In this document: positions 1 to 9,528 of the stretch, piece by piece
How positions within the stretch are numbered: position 1 is the stretch's first letter
Layout of the letters: each line of letters starts with the position of its first letter
From: Gryganskiella cystojenkinii
Taxonomy: Eukaryota; Mortierellomycota; Mortierellomycetes; Mortierellales; Mortierellaceae
Length of the DNA stretch: 13,239 nucleotides
Assembly (NCBI GenBank): GCA_015852425.1
Contig: JAAAIG010000653.1
Coordinates: 9,221 to 22,459 of the forward strand
Reading direction: 5' to 3'
Notes under the pieces: model-generated
What the model was told of the DNA's origin: nothing
Database searches by the model: none
Seen by the model: the letters and a program-made list of their open reading frames with translations, nothing else
Made by a program: the position numbers and the translations under genes

Positions 1-1037
1 TTGACCTTTCCACGCCGCGTCTGTGATCCGGCTGTGCATGTACGTGCGCTTTGAAAGTATTCCAGGAACTTGGAGGAGAGATGGGATTGATGCCTCAAGC
101 AGCGTCAGAGGTTGGAATCCGCAATTGTTCGGAAACACTTGCCGACTTTGAGCGCTCTTCTGGTAGACACCTGCGCTCGACTATCGACCCGTTGTTTTAA
201 TATATCATCTGCCCATGGCGTCAACCGTACCCCTTTCCTATTGCTCTCTCTCGCGACGCGCCGTGGCTGAAAAGAGTCAGCCGAAGTACACAACGCTTGA
301 GGGACACAAATGCAGGCATTGATCGTTTTATTATGCCATCCCAACCCCTTTGACAATTTCAAACGTCAAACTCCAGAAATAAAGTCTGTAAAGGTATTCT
401 ACTCAAAAAGTGCATTCTACCCTAGATTTTTCTCACCTCTTTTAATAAAGATACCATTGTATAATAGTCAACAAACCTCTCCCAGTGGAGGATACGGCGT
501 TCGTAGGTGGAGTCGATGAGGCTTTTTATTTTTGGAAAGACCATAAGACCTGGATATTGTTCAGCTAGGAGTCTTGCATTTTGGCGTTCCTTCACCCTCA
601 CATGTGTCTTTCTTTCGTGGAAAAGGCAGCCAGATTAAGAGTCGTTCCCTTTCGTCGGCTGTGTAAAGAAGGGAAAATGAAAAAGGAACGCGTCGCACTT
701 GTCCCTACATTTTTTTGTGTTTCTCTAAAGATAGACCCTTCAAACCTGTCCAGTTAATCTTCGGTTCGAAAAGGGTCACTCCACCCGGGGAATACAAAAA
801 AAAGAACCAAAGAAAAAACGACCGCGTTCTGTAAACAATAACACTCTCTCTACTGGCTTATCCATCTGAATTTAGACTTGAAGGGATCATATGCACACAA
901 ACAAACACGCAAATGCAGATCATCCTAACGAACTCAAGAACAACCAAAGTACTGAATGACATCGCCATTCTTTGATCCAGTCTTTTTTTTTAGAGTACAT
1001 CGATTCCGAACATTGTCTCGCGCCTTCATGAGTTGCC
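1..1037. other. Intergenic region, no gene recognised
   Basis: I find no coding region that resembles a known protein here on either strand; the open frames are short and low in information. AATAAA motifs on the + strand at 378-383 and 444-449 could be poly(A) signals of a gene left of the window, but nothing else supports this. The right end is the probable promoter region of the secreted-protein gene that starts at 1167. Confidence 0.6.
734..777. repeat. Small inverted repeat (7-bp arms, 30-nt spacer)
   Basis: GACCCTT at 734-740 is the exact reverse complement of AAGGGTC at 771-777. The spacer holds TTCGGTTCGAA (759-769), itself a 4-bp inverted repeat, and includes a GGTTCGA stretch like a pol III B box. 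No tRNA cloverleaf can be built around it. An inverted repeat of this size may well be chance. Confidence 0.3.
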
Positions 1038-1045
1038 TATAAAAG
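1038..1045 (+). promoter_or_regulatory. TATA box of the secreted-protein gene
   Basis: TATAAAAG lies about 120 bp upstream of the ATG at 1167 and is followed by a pyrimidine-rich leader from about 1060 to 1110. That arrangement is common in strongly expressed fungal genes. The transcription start is not visible in the sequence but would be expected a few tens of bases downstream. Confidence 0.6.
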
Positions 1046-1166
1046 AGGAACTCGGATCTTCTCAATCCCCCTTCTTTTCTTCCTTCTCTCTTTCACCTCA
1101 TCCTCTTCAACTACAAAAAATCCTTCCCCCTCGGAGACTTCCACAGAATATACAAAGTGCCCCAAA

Positions 1167-2065
1167 ATGTTCAAGTTTGCATTCCTCGTCGCAGCCACAG
1201 TCGCGTTGCTGTTCTCATCATCCTCCGTCGAATCTGCACCACGCTCGTTGGCAACCCCTGGTAGGACCATCGCTCTCATCTCCGCCACCAAGTACTGCTT
1301 AATGTTGCCACGCAAGTTCGGAGGAAACATCGCGTAAGTTTCCTTCCTCTGAGCCAACTTTGTGCAGCCCTCTTTGACCGGTAAGACAGGAAGTCTTTTT
1401 TTCTAAGCGATTTTATATTTTTGCTCCCTCTCTCAGTGACAGCGAAGGCACCGCGATTTCGTTCTGCAACAAGGCAATCCCGACCGCTCCTGGTGCCAAG
1501 ATTTTACCCTCTGGCTTCATCCGATCCGTTCATTTCGTTCATAACCAGAGAAAGAAATACGTCCAGGTAAGTCTTGCGAAATCCGATGTATCCTTCTGTC
1601 TCCTAACGTTCTAGGGAAGATGCTCAAAGCATAAATGTAGTACTACATAAATGTTCTTCGATATGACATTAACCTTTGACCTTCCCTCCTTCCTCTCTCT
1701 TATAGATCACCGGACGCATCGATCGCAAAAAGTATGGTCTTTCGAAGAACGACGATGGCGGGTAAGAATTTCAGATGAACAAAACGTGGGGTCGACGTAC
1801 TGTGTTTCCTTATGAAGACAAAGAGAATGAGTAAGAAGGAAGAGATGTTGACTACTAACGCCAATTTCGTGGCCAATTTTTTTACAGTCAATATGACATG
1901 AATGCGCCTCATGGATCCCTGTGTGCAGGATATGCCAAGTACGTTCAGTTGGTCGAGCCTAATGAGCAAATTTATTGCCTACGCTGCTGTACATCGTCCA
2001 AGGACTGCCCCACGGGGCAATCCACAAAGGGTTGCAAAGCAGTCATCGGTGGCGACTATAGCTAG
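1167..2065 (+). CDS. Small secreted cysteine-rich protein (four exons, 176 aa)
   Basis: My model joins 1167-1333, 1437-1566, 1706-1761 and 1888-2065. All three introns have GTAAGT or GTAAGA donors and pyrimidine-rich CAG or TAG acceptors, and the frame is continuous to TAG at 2063-2065. The ATG is the first after the TATA box and leader. Residues 1-23 form a signal peptide: a hydrophobic core FAFLVAATVALLF, then a serine run and a likely cut at VES|AP. The mature protein, about 153 residues, has eight cysteines (four possible disulfides) at about 44, 66, 130, 148, 151, 152, 158 and 167. Four of these cluster in YCLRCC...DC near the C-terminus, followed by GCKAVIGGDY. There is no GPI signal and no internal membrane segment. 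I recall similar small secreted proteins with a CRCC...KGC tail from Mortierella, Mucorales and arbuscular mycorrhizal fungi, with no known function. An apoplastic or cell-wall role is possible. I see no enzyme motif. Confidence 0.88.
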
Positions 2066-2879
2066 GCTAGAAAAGATAGGACAAGGAGAGACGTCGAAAA
2101 CCGACCGGGGTCACCACGTATTTTCAAGGACGCTTTTTTTTCGAATTCATTTTTTTACTTCCGGTCTCGAAGCGAGAGAGATGGCTACTTATCTTTTCCC
2201 TTCATTTCTTTGTATATATTCTGAACTATATCTTCCATCATTAACAACCTTGATCACCACGGGAAAAAGCAAATAAAACACTCTGCTTCCAAATAACCAT
2301 CCACTGTTGTAGAGCTTCTGCAAAAACATAAACGCCTTCCAGTTGCTTTTATCCAAGGAGTGATGCTGATAGAGCAGCATAGAAGAAAACCACCACATCA
2401 ACATATGTAATTTCTCATTTACGCGGGGGTGAAAGATGCCGATCACAAGAATATTAGCTTTCCGTATTGACGTAATATTTTATCGATTCAGCTTCGTCTG
2501 AACGTTTTACCTCTACTATTTTCGACTCTCTCTCCTGTTCAGCTTATCGAATCAGCCGAGGAAAGGTCATCATCAGTGTCCCGCAACCCATCTTCTCTAA
2601 TTCTTTGAGTACCGTGTCTATCATCGTATGTTCGGAGATTTTGTGCAAGACTCTGGCGATCCTCGCCAAACAATGTGGCGGCAGCCGAAATCTTCTGCCA
2701 GAACCTTGCACGTTTACGCGTGTTTCCTTTAAGAAGTGATTGCCATTCGTCCCGCACATCGATCGACATATGGCATCGACATGACAATGGCAGTGAAGCA
2801 CGTATGTGTTGTGACGAAGATGGTATTTGGATTAAATTGTTCTACATATACATTACGATGGAAAATAGCGGACCAGACG
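2066..2879. other. Convergent intergenic region, no gene recognised
   Basis: The secreted-protein gene (+) and RQC2 (-) end toward each other here. The left part is probably the 3' UTR of the former and the right part that of RQC2. I see no canonical AATAAA on the minus strand just after the RQC2 stop. Several short overlapping open frames at 2539-2962 on both strands resemble no known protein. Confidence 0.55.
2272..2277 (+). terminator. Poly(A) signal of the secreted-protein gene
   Basis: AATAAA lies 207 nt after the stop codon at 2065, inside an A-rich patch. It is the first canonical signal downstream, so the 3' UTR would be a little over 200 nt. The site is inferred from the hexamer alone. 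Confidence 0.45.
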
Positions 2880-5800
2880 TTACTTGCGACCACCCTTAGG
2901 TCCAGCGCCTCCCTTTTTCTTCGAGGACTCGACACCAGGCGCTGACACCTTACTCTTGCCAATCATCGCATTGATCGCTTCCTCATCCTTGACCATCTTG
3001 ATCAAATCTCGCTCTCTCAGCTCTAACGCAGCCTCGGCTTCCTTGAGCTCTGCTCCCGAGAGGCCAATGCCACCCTCCACTGTCGTGGTTGCCGAAGGCT
3101 TGGTCGGTTCCGTGTTACCATTGACGTTCATTAAGAAATGGTTGATCGCCGTCTTGACGGCCTTACCCTTCTTCATCGTTCCAGGGATCAACTTGACCTT
3201 GTACTTGAACTTTAGCAAAGCACCGTAAGGCGCGCAGACAGGAACAGCAAACTGCAAGATGTCTGTAGGCAAGGGACGACCCGTCAATCCATCCAGCACC
3301 GTTAGGTTCTCGGCCTCCTCGGGCTCTAACATCTTGATGTTCTCCTCTTGCAATAGCCTTCGAACCTCCTCAGCTTCATCCTCGTTCGCATTCTCGTCCA
3401 ACGCAGGTGCAGCATTGTCATCATCCTCATCCTCCTTGCCTTCCGCAGGAACTACAGCACCGCCTTCGACAGTCGGTTGAGCTCTTGGAGGTTTTCTGCC
3501 ACGGAACTCGCCCTCCGGTTTGCCCCAGTCCTCGGGTCGCTGCTTGTTTGCATTGTTGGATCCTTTGGCGCCCTTGCCAGCAGCATTACCACCCTTGTTC
3601 TTCAAGTAGTCATCGTTCTGTAGGCGCCTTTTCTCGGCCAGTGCTGCCTTCTCTGCCTTCTTCTCGGCTTCCTTCTTGGCGCGCTTGCCCTTCAACTGAG
3701 GTCCCTTGTCAGGCTAGAGATTGTAGGAGATTGTGAAAGTCAATCAAGAAGAGTCAATTAGTAAAAATGAAAAACTACATGAAAACATACTCCAAAATAG
3801 CTTCCAAAACGACACAAGTTCAAGTTCTAAACTTACAGCAAGGAGCTCAAGACGGAGCTGTCGCTCTTCCTCATCCTGATCGCCGTACTTTTCTTTCATC
3901 TTTTTGGCCTTGCCCTTCTTGCCGCGGATACTGGTAGGTGGAGGAGTTGGTGCCAAAGGTGCTCCCTTCTTGCCACCACCTTGCTGCTGTTGCTTCTTGG
4001 CCTCGACAGGTTTGGGACTGACGATCGCATGCGATACAGCATCCTCACCGGGGGCTCCTGGAGCCTTGCCCTTCTTCATATCACGTCTCATCTTGGCTGT
4101 AATATAGGCAGACTTTTGAGCGCCACGATCCGACGACGCCAATGACGAAGTCTCATCGCCTCCCTTCTCGCCCTCGTCGTTACTATCATCACCGTAGTCC
4201 TGAAGCGCATACTTGTCGACCGCAGGCTTGATCAATGGAGTGGCATCCTTGTTTTTGTTGAACTGAATCTGAGTATCAGGGAATTCTTCATCAGAGGATT
4301 CGACCGCCTCGGATTCAGACTCGGAATCAGAATCGTCTGCATGGCTATGGGTCGATTTGGGTGTATCAGCTCCTTGACTCTCCGTCTCTTGAGGCTCAAC
4401 AGTATTTTCGGAACGGTTCTCGCTCTCATCATCCTCGTCATCGGAACCATCAGATCCATCAAGGTTATCGTGTCCTTCTTGCTCCTCGACATCCTTTTGC
4501 GCAGCATCCTTCTCCTCGATCGCATTCTCGTGAGCCTTGGTCTCCTCCTCTTCAACAGCAGTGTCGGCCGCGACAGCACCCTCCGCATCCTCAATCTTGG
4601 GTGCCCGACGTTCGTTCAAATGATTACCAATCGAGGATTCGTCCAACTTGAAAAGAAATCCGAATCCATACACCAGTTGAACAGGCGGCAAGAAATTCTT
4701 CTTGCCACGGATCATAAAACTTCCTGTCGTCAGGTACTCGCCAGTCGGTGCAGACTTGCTGACCTGATCTGCATGAACCCAATACGCAGAGGTAACAATC
4801 TTGGCATCCCAGGCTTTACTCTGGCAGACAGACATGATTCCAGCCTGGTACAACGAACTCGGCGGGACAGGATCCTTGTCCGAAGGGTTCTTGATCACGA
4901 CCGTGGCAGCACCATGAATGTCCGCATGGACATAGACATCGCCCTTTCGTAGGTAACGCTTGACAATCATCTCGTTCTGTTGTGCGTCCCGTCCAGCAAT
5001 GACAAGATAGTTCTCCGAAGTGATGAACCACATGAATTTCTCGAACCAGTAAGGTTTGCGAGCCCTTTGAATCGAGGTCGTGATCTTGACTTCCTGGAGC
5101 TGTTGGCGAATCTTCTTTTCGGCACTCTTGAAGGCCTTGGATGCATGTGCCAGAGTCTTTTCCTGTTTGATCGCGGATTGTTTCTTGACCTCATAGTATT
5201 TGCGTGCGTTCGCAAATGCGGTGAGATAGATATCCATATCCACAAGGACAGTTGGCTTGGCCTTGGGTTGGTATCTGTCCTCGGCTTCCAGGTTGTCGTC
5301 GTCATCCTCGTCCTGCTCTTGACCATCTTCTGCCTTCTCATAGTCATCCTCATCATAAGGATCGCTGAGTATGACGCAGACCTGATTCGACTCGAGCTTG
5401 AGTGCATCAATCATCAACGCAATTGGATTGCCATGTTTTCGTTCCTCCTCGACAAGATCAGCAAGATCCTTCCAATCCATGCCCGTTGCGACAGCATTCC
5501 GGATAATCATGATGGCCTGATCGCACATCTCCAGGTTGGCCTCGATCAGTTCTGCTCGGAGAACGTTCAGTTGCTGAGCCTCCTCGAGTCCACGGACACG
5601 ACCCAGATGCTCCATGCGGACACTGTCGAGCTTCTTTTGCGCATGGTCCTCTTGTGCCCTCTTCTTGACCTCGAGACGTTGGGTCTCGATTGCGGAAAAG
5701 AACTCGTCGACAGCAGCATCAAAGGACTCGAATTCCTTGTATTCATGTGTCTTGTGCTGCGCGAAAAGGAAAGGATGGAACTCGTCGTATCTAGAGAAGT

Positions 5801-7252
5801 CAAAAGGAAACAACAAAAAAACACATTAAATATGTTGTTTGATTTGAAGATTGAGTCATGCGGGGCGAAGGTGCGAAACGTCTCCAAACACCTACGTGAT
5901 GAGTTCCTTTTCCTCTGGATCGTCGGGGTTCTTCTTTTTGTGCTTGAGCAAAATAATGTATCCCTTCTTTTCTGCGCCTCCACCTGCCTCGATAATTTTG
6001 TCCGCCTCCTGAAGTGACTCGAACAGGGCTTGGACCTGAGGTGACCCCTCCGAGGTATCGAATCCTGTAGCGATGACAGTATTGGGTGTCAATTCTGCCG
6101 AGAGGATAGCATGTTCTGTCAATGCTGGTCCGTAGACTATAGCATCATCGGGTGCGAGAAACGAAGGTTAGATCAATATCAGAAGAAAGGTTGGCTACAG
6201 GCTGATAATGCACGGTCTCATAATGATCCTTGCAGCACTTACAAAGTTTTGTATTGAGAATCTTTTTGAGAATATCCTTGGGTCCAGCCGCCTTCAAGAC
6301 GTCGACGAGTTGGTCCTTGCGAATGGGTTCAAAGCTACGTGTCAAGGCACTAATGTCATATGTTTCCCCAACAGCCATCCTGACTTTTTCATTCGGTTGG
6401 ACCACACGCAGAATCGACAAGATCTTGTAGTGTCCATCCGTCAAAATCAGGTTACCCTATGGATAGAAAGAAGCAAAAATCGAATGAGTAAAGCTTGCTC
6501 AGGTCAGTCTTCGCCTCCACTCTTTTTTCGCAAAATTACAAATCAGTTTGGGTTGCGCTGGGATCGAAAAAACAGAGTCAGTCTCTCTTACCGCAGCATA
6601 GAATTCTGCAATGATGTGGTAAGTGTTGTTGAGGTCATCGGCACCAAACTCAAAGTCGACAATGCGATCTGATCCCAGTTGCTTCACTCCTGTCAGTCGT
6701 CGTGTCCTGAGATGCTTTCGAATCTATTACAATTGCATGTAGAAATAACACGAGTTTAATCGATCGCCACCAACCAAACAGAAAAAGTATAATGCAACGT
6801 TCATCAAAGATCCAGTCTCGTTACTTTGATGCAGAATCCTGAGGGTGTAATGGATTTGTCGCGGACGTAAAGTGTGGTATGCATGCGGATTCCTGACTCG
6901 ATCAGCACCATCTCTTTGTGATCAGGCTAGTAGCAGACACAACACAACACGAGGTCAGTACTTTTTAAATGCACGGGTACTCGTCAAAGTCCCATTGTTT
7001 CTAGGCAGATCATTCCACACCTTTGAGAACTTGAAGAGGTATGTCCTTGAGTTGACATCGTACACGTTCTGAAGACGGAGACCGACGATTCTATTAGAGA
7101 GAGTGGCGGCCATGATTAAGTTGTTTTGTCGTTGATTGAAGCAAGAGATCTTTTCTTGTCGAACAAGCGAACTGGGGCGTGGGTAATTACTGTTGTTGGA
7201 GCGTGGCCACGGTGGCACGCACGTCGAGGGAACCAAAGCGCAGCTTGGGCAT
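2880..7252 (-). CDS. RQC2: Ribosome quality control complex subunit Rqc2/Tae2 (NEMF), NFACT family, 1202 aa
   Basis: My model, in minus-strand order: 7252-7191, 7090-7021, 6926-6825, 6723-6592, 6456-6243, 6136-5896, 5790-3837, 3713-2880. Rqc2 binds peptidyl-tRNA-blocked 60S subunits in the cytosol, helps the ligase Ltn1/Listerin to dock, and in yeast directs CAT-tailing. Domains: NFACT-N from residue 1 ([13 protein letters not shown]; later [13 protein letters not shown]); coiled coils at about 315-365 and 470-512; NFACT-R from about 517 ([14 protein letters not shown], then [12 protein letters not shown] and [20 protein letters not shown]); a long acidic Ser/Glu/Asp linker; Lys-rich stretches; NFACT-C at about 1043-1180 ([37 protein letters not shown]). 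The residues corresponding to yeast Asp9, Asp98 and Arg99, whose mutation blocks CAT-tailing, are Asp10, Asp97 and Arg98. Asp10 is encoded only by the short first exon. The length is somewhat above human NEMF or yeast Tae2 (just over 1000), owing to the acidic linkers. Intron 2 has a weak donor (GTGTGG), but the alignment requires it. Confidence 0.95.
7191..7252 (-). other. RQC2: First coding exon of RQC2 (62 nt)
   Basis: On the minus strand the ATG at 7252-7250, in ACAAAAATG context, opens [18 protein letters not shown], which matches the conserved NFACT start (yeast begins MKQRISALD). The exon ends in CA before the donor GTAATT (7190). The acceptor CTCTCTAATAG ends at 7091. The joined codon is CAA, followed directly by [12 protein letters not shown], giving the same spacing as in yeast Tae2. 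Upstream of this ATG the strand is CT-rich, as expected of a leader. Confidence 0.85.
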
Positions 7253-7445
7253 TTTTGTGTATTAATGGGAGAGAATGGAGTGTGGAGTGGTGTGTGTGTA
7301 TGCAAAAGAGAGAGAGAGTCTGAGAAGGGCGAAGAGAAGGACGAATAACAAAAGACGATCTAAAAGTAAGGACCGCTTCTTCAGTTGGAGTGAATGGAGG
7401 AGGATTGAAAAAGATGGGCTCCAAAAAAAATCAGATTCGCGACAT

Positions 7446-7459
7446 TTTATTTTTTTATT
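7446..7459 (-). terminator. Paired poly(A) signals of the ketopantoate reductase gene
   Basis: Read on the minus strand, AATAAA occurs at 7459-7454 and again at 7451-7446, about 55-70 nt after the stop codon at 7514-7516. They fall in the 261-bp spacer that must also hold the RQC2 promoter. Confidence 0.5.
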
Positions 7460-7474
7460 TCGCTTTTCTCGGTC

Positions 7475-7480
7475 CACGTG
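7475..7480. promoter_or_regulatory. CACGTG E-box upstream of RQC2
   Basis: CACGTG in the context GTCACGTGGA (minus strand) lies about 223 bp upstream of the RQC2 start and about 34 bp past the stop of the preceding gene. Fungal bHLH factors such as Cbf1 bind GTCACGTG-like sites. Whether this one is used is unknown, since a six-base palindrome also arises by chance. Confidence 0.3.
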
Positions 7481-7513
7481 ACTTTTTAACCCGAGGGAAT
7501 ATTCTTAATAACC

Positions 7514-8959
7514 TTACAACTTGTTGGCCACCTTGCGCTCATCCAAATACTTGACCAGGTCGTAGTACAACTTGTACCAAGTAGGAATGATATGGGTCAG
7601 TTTGCGATCCTCTGCAATCTTGATAGGGTTGTGCAAAATAACCTCCGTCTCCAAAGGTCGTCCTTCTTCCAAATCAATCACCATACTGGCCTTGTATCCG
7701 GGTGCAAGACGGGCGCTCGTAGTCATGCTCACCTCCACCAGCGTAGGAGGCATCGTGTAACCAAGAGCCTCCGCGAGAGCCGCAATCTCTGACATGGTCG
7801 TGCGTGCCATCGCTTCATACTTTGCATCCGCAAGAACATTCGACACCGCCCAGAGATCAGACAGGATGCACACAGGGTTCATCGATCCGTTCCTGTTGAT
7901 CAAAAAAAATGGACGGTTTCAGAGTTGTGGTTAGCAAACACTCAAACCCAAAGTTTCTTCCATAAACTTTTTTAAAAGACTCAACATCACTCACCAGACA
8001 AGTTTTTGCCAACGGTAGTTTTGAATGTCGTCCGAGACAATGGTCTCCAGTCCTCCGAGCTTGCAACGTTCACCAAACACCTTCAACGCAGTCGCAGTGT
8101 CCACACCCTCGATTGGTTCAAACACACCCACAACTAATCTCTGCACAGGTCCGGAATGGTAAACAACACCGGCCGCGTTCTGAGTGACTCCAATGTATGC
8201 AATGGAGGACAAGATCGGGTTACGAGGGAATCGCTTCTTGATGGGATCCTCGATACCGATACCGTTCTGAATCAAGACGATCGATGCATCAGGCGAAGCC
8301 TCGACCGCAGGCGCAATGATATCGGGGATACTGTACACATCAGGCAGAGCCTTCAGGCACACAACAATGTAATCGTACGTCTCGCTCGGCACGGTCTTGA
8401 CCACTATAGGTTCAGACACCATAGGAAAAAAAGGGGGGGGAGCGGCGAGAGAGGGTGTCAATGATATCGTCCTCGATTTAGCCGCACTGATGCGCAGTCA
8501 ACAAGGCCACGAAAGTCTAAAAATCACATACCATGATCGGGCTTAAAGACATGACGACCTTCACCCCAGGCGGTGGTCTGGATCTCGATACCATTGACCT
8601 TGACTGCCTCGTAATTGGATCGACACACGGCGGTAATGGTCGAGTTACCCGCCTGTTGCATACGCCATGTGTAGTAAGCTCCGATGGCACCGGTGCCGAC
8701 TTTTTAAAAAAAAAAAAAAAAAAAAAGGAGTTGCAAATTGAAATCATGTCAGATCGCGTCAGATATTAAAAAAACGTTTTTTGTGGGAGGAATGAATATC
8801 GAACGGAGATTATCCCATATATTCACTCGAGAATAGTAAATAGATGCAGTACTCCGTCCGGGTCACACAGCCCTCCTCAACAGGAATAATTTAAAGGAGG
8901 AACTGAGGAATGGTCGTACCTGTGAGGATACGAGCATGTGGAATGGTAGAAGCGGTCAT
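7514..8959 (-). CDS. 2-dehydropantoate 2-reductase (ketopantoate reductase, ApbA/PanE family), 331 aa
   Basis: Exons in minus-strand order: 8959-8920, 8699-8532, 8403-7995, 7892-7514. The family reduces ketopantoate to pantoate with NADPH, a step toward pantothenate and coenzyme A (yeast Pan5, bacterial PanE). The Rossmann motif GTGAIG is at 15-20, and its first residue pair is assembled across intron 1. VVCLKAL and LIQNGIG follow the usual family layout. Lys203 in YRWQKLVWNGSMNP matches the catalytic lysine of PanE. Ser275 (KAS-MVID) and Glu289 (LETEV) lie where PanE has its substrate-binding Ser and Glu. The length is usual for the family. No targeting peptide is evident, so a cytosolic enzyme is likely. 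Fungi often carry several paralogs of this family, so true Pan5 function is not certain. The start gives a short N-terminus ahead of the first beta strand (ARILTV), as expected. Confidence 0.9.
8706..8726. repeat. A21/T21 homopolymer in intron 1 of the ketopantoate reductase gene
   Basis: There are 21 consecutive A on the + strand, hence T21 on the coding strand. It ends only 5 nt before the AG acceptor (8701-8700) and forms the pyrimidine tract of the 3' splice site, read as T21-AAAAAG. Its length is probably variable between isolates, and the exact count may be a sequencing uncertainty. Confidence 0.9.
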
Positions 8960-9528
8960 TTGTTCAAATGGAGGACGAGGTTAAGACGAAGAGAATGAAT
9001 GAAGAAATGGTGGGGAGACGAATGAGAAGAGGAAGAAGAAAAAGAGGGTGAAAAGTGAAAAATGCAAAAGAGTTTATATCAAGGCGGTGCCCACGGCGTG
9101 GAGTATGTTGTGTTGTCGAGGTAAAGGACAAGAGTTAGTCATCAAAGGGCACATCGGCTGTTTGTTTTGTCGATCGACAGCGTGCTACAAGGGCTACCCT
9201 GCAAAAGCATTCAACCTTGTTTTTCTTTTTTTTTCTCGATCCAATAATTGACCGAGTCATTATTTCCTTTCATTTGGTGAGGACTTATTTCCATTCAGAG
9301 TTATCTTCTTTCTCACGATCGCTTCTTTTCTGATCAACTTTTTCCTTCTTCTCCACACGGTTTTGAACCTCAGTCAGTCGGCTCAGAAAGAGAAACAACA
9401 ACCTACCCCCCACACAAAACACGCCATCTTCCTCCCCCGCAATCTCCATCTTTTTTTCTCTACCTACTTTTCATTGATTCATCTCTTTTCCCCCTCTGCC
9501 ATTCGTCATCCTTCATCCTCATCACATC
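8960..9528. promoter_or_regulatory. Divergent promoter region, ketopantoate reductase and HIBADH
   Basis: This 569-bp spacer separates two start codons that point away from each other. Both flanks are pyrimidine-rich in the direction of transcription (about 8970-9060 read on the minus strand; about 9400-9520 on the plus strand), as expected of leaders. No other gene is seen in it. Confidence 0.6.
9073..9078 (-). promoter_or_regulatory. TATA-like box of the ketopantoate reductase gene
   Basis: TATAAA on the minus strand lies 114 bp upstream of the ATG at 8959 and is followed by a long CT-rich leader. The TATA box of the secreted-protein gene is at nearly the same distance from its ATG, which supports the assignment. 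Confidence 0.45.

Noticed and set aside
757..780. Possible tRNA gene, from the GGTTCGA B-box-like motif
   Set aside because: The bases around the loop do not form a T stem (the first pair would be G-A) and no A box or acceptor stem fits upstream.
1033..1302. Open frame overlapping the secreted-protein promoter and first exon
   Set aside because: It is in another frame, begins before the likely transcription start, and is mostly translated pyrimidine leader (Ser, Pro, Leu-rich).
2539..2962. Cluster of short open frames on both strands past the RQC2 stop
   Set aside because: They overlap each other, have no recognisable motif and fall where the RQC2 3' UTR is expected.
4980..6017. 345-codon open frame on the + strand opposite RQC2
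   Set aside because: It lies antisense to the well-supported RQC2 exons and crosses one of that gene's introns. Its protein resembles nothing known, and its length is explained by the codon composition of the opposite strand.
7021..7113. RQC2 starting at the ATG at 7113
   Set aside because: It would omit the conserved NFACT N-terminus, which is encoded at 7191-7252 and joins perfectly by splicing. I kept 7113 only as a possible alternative start.
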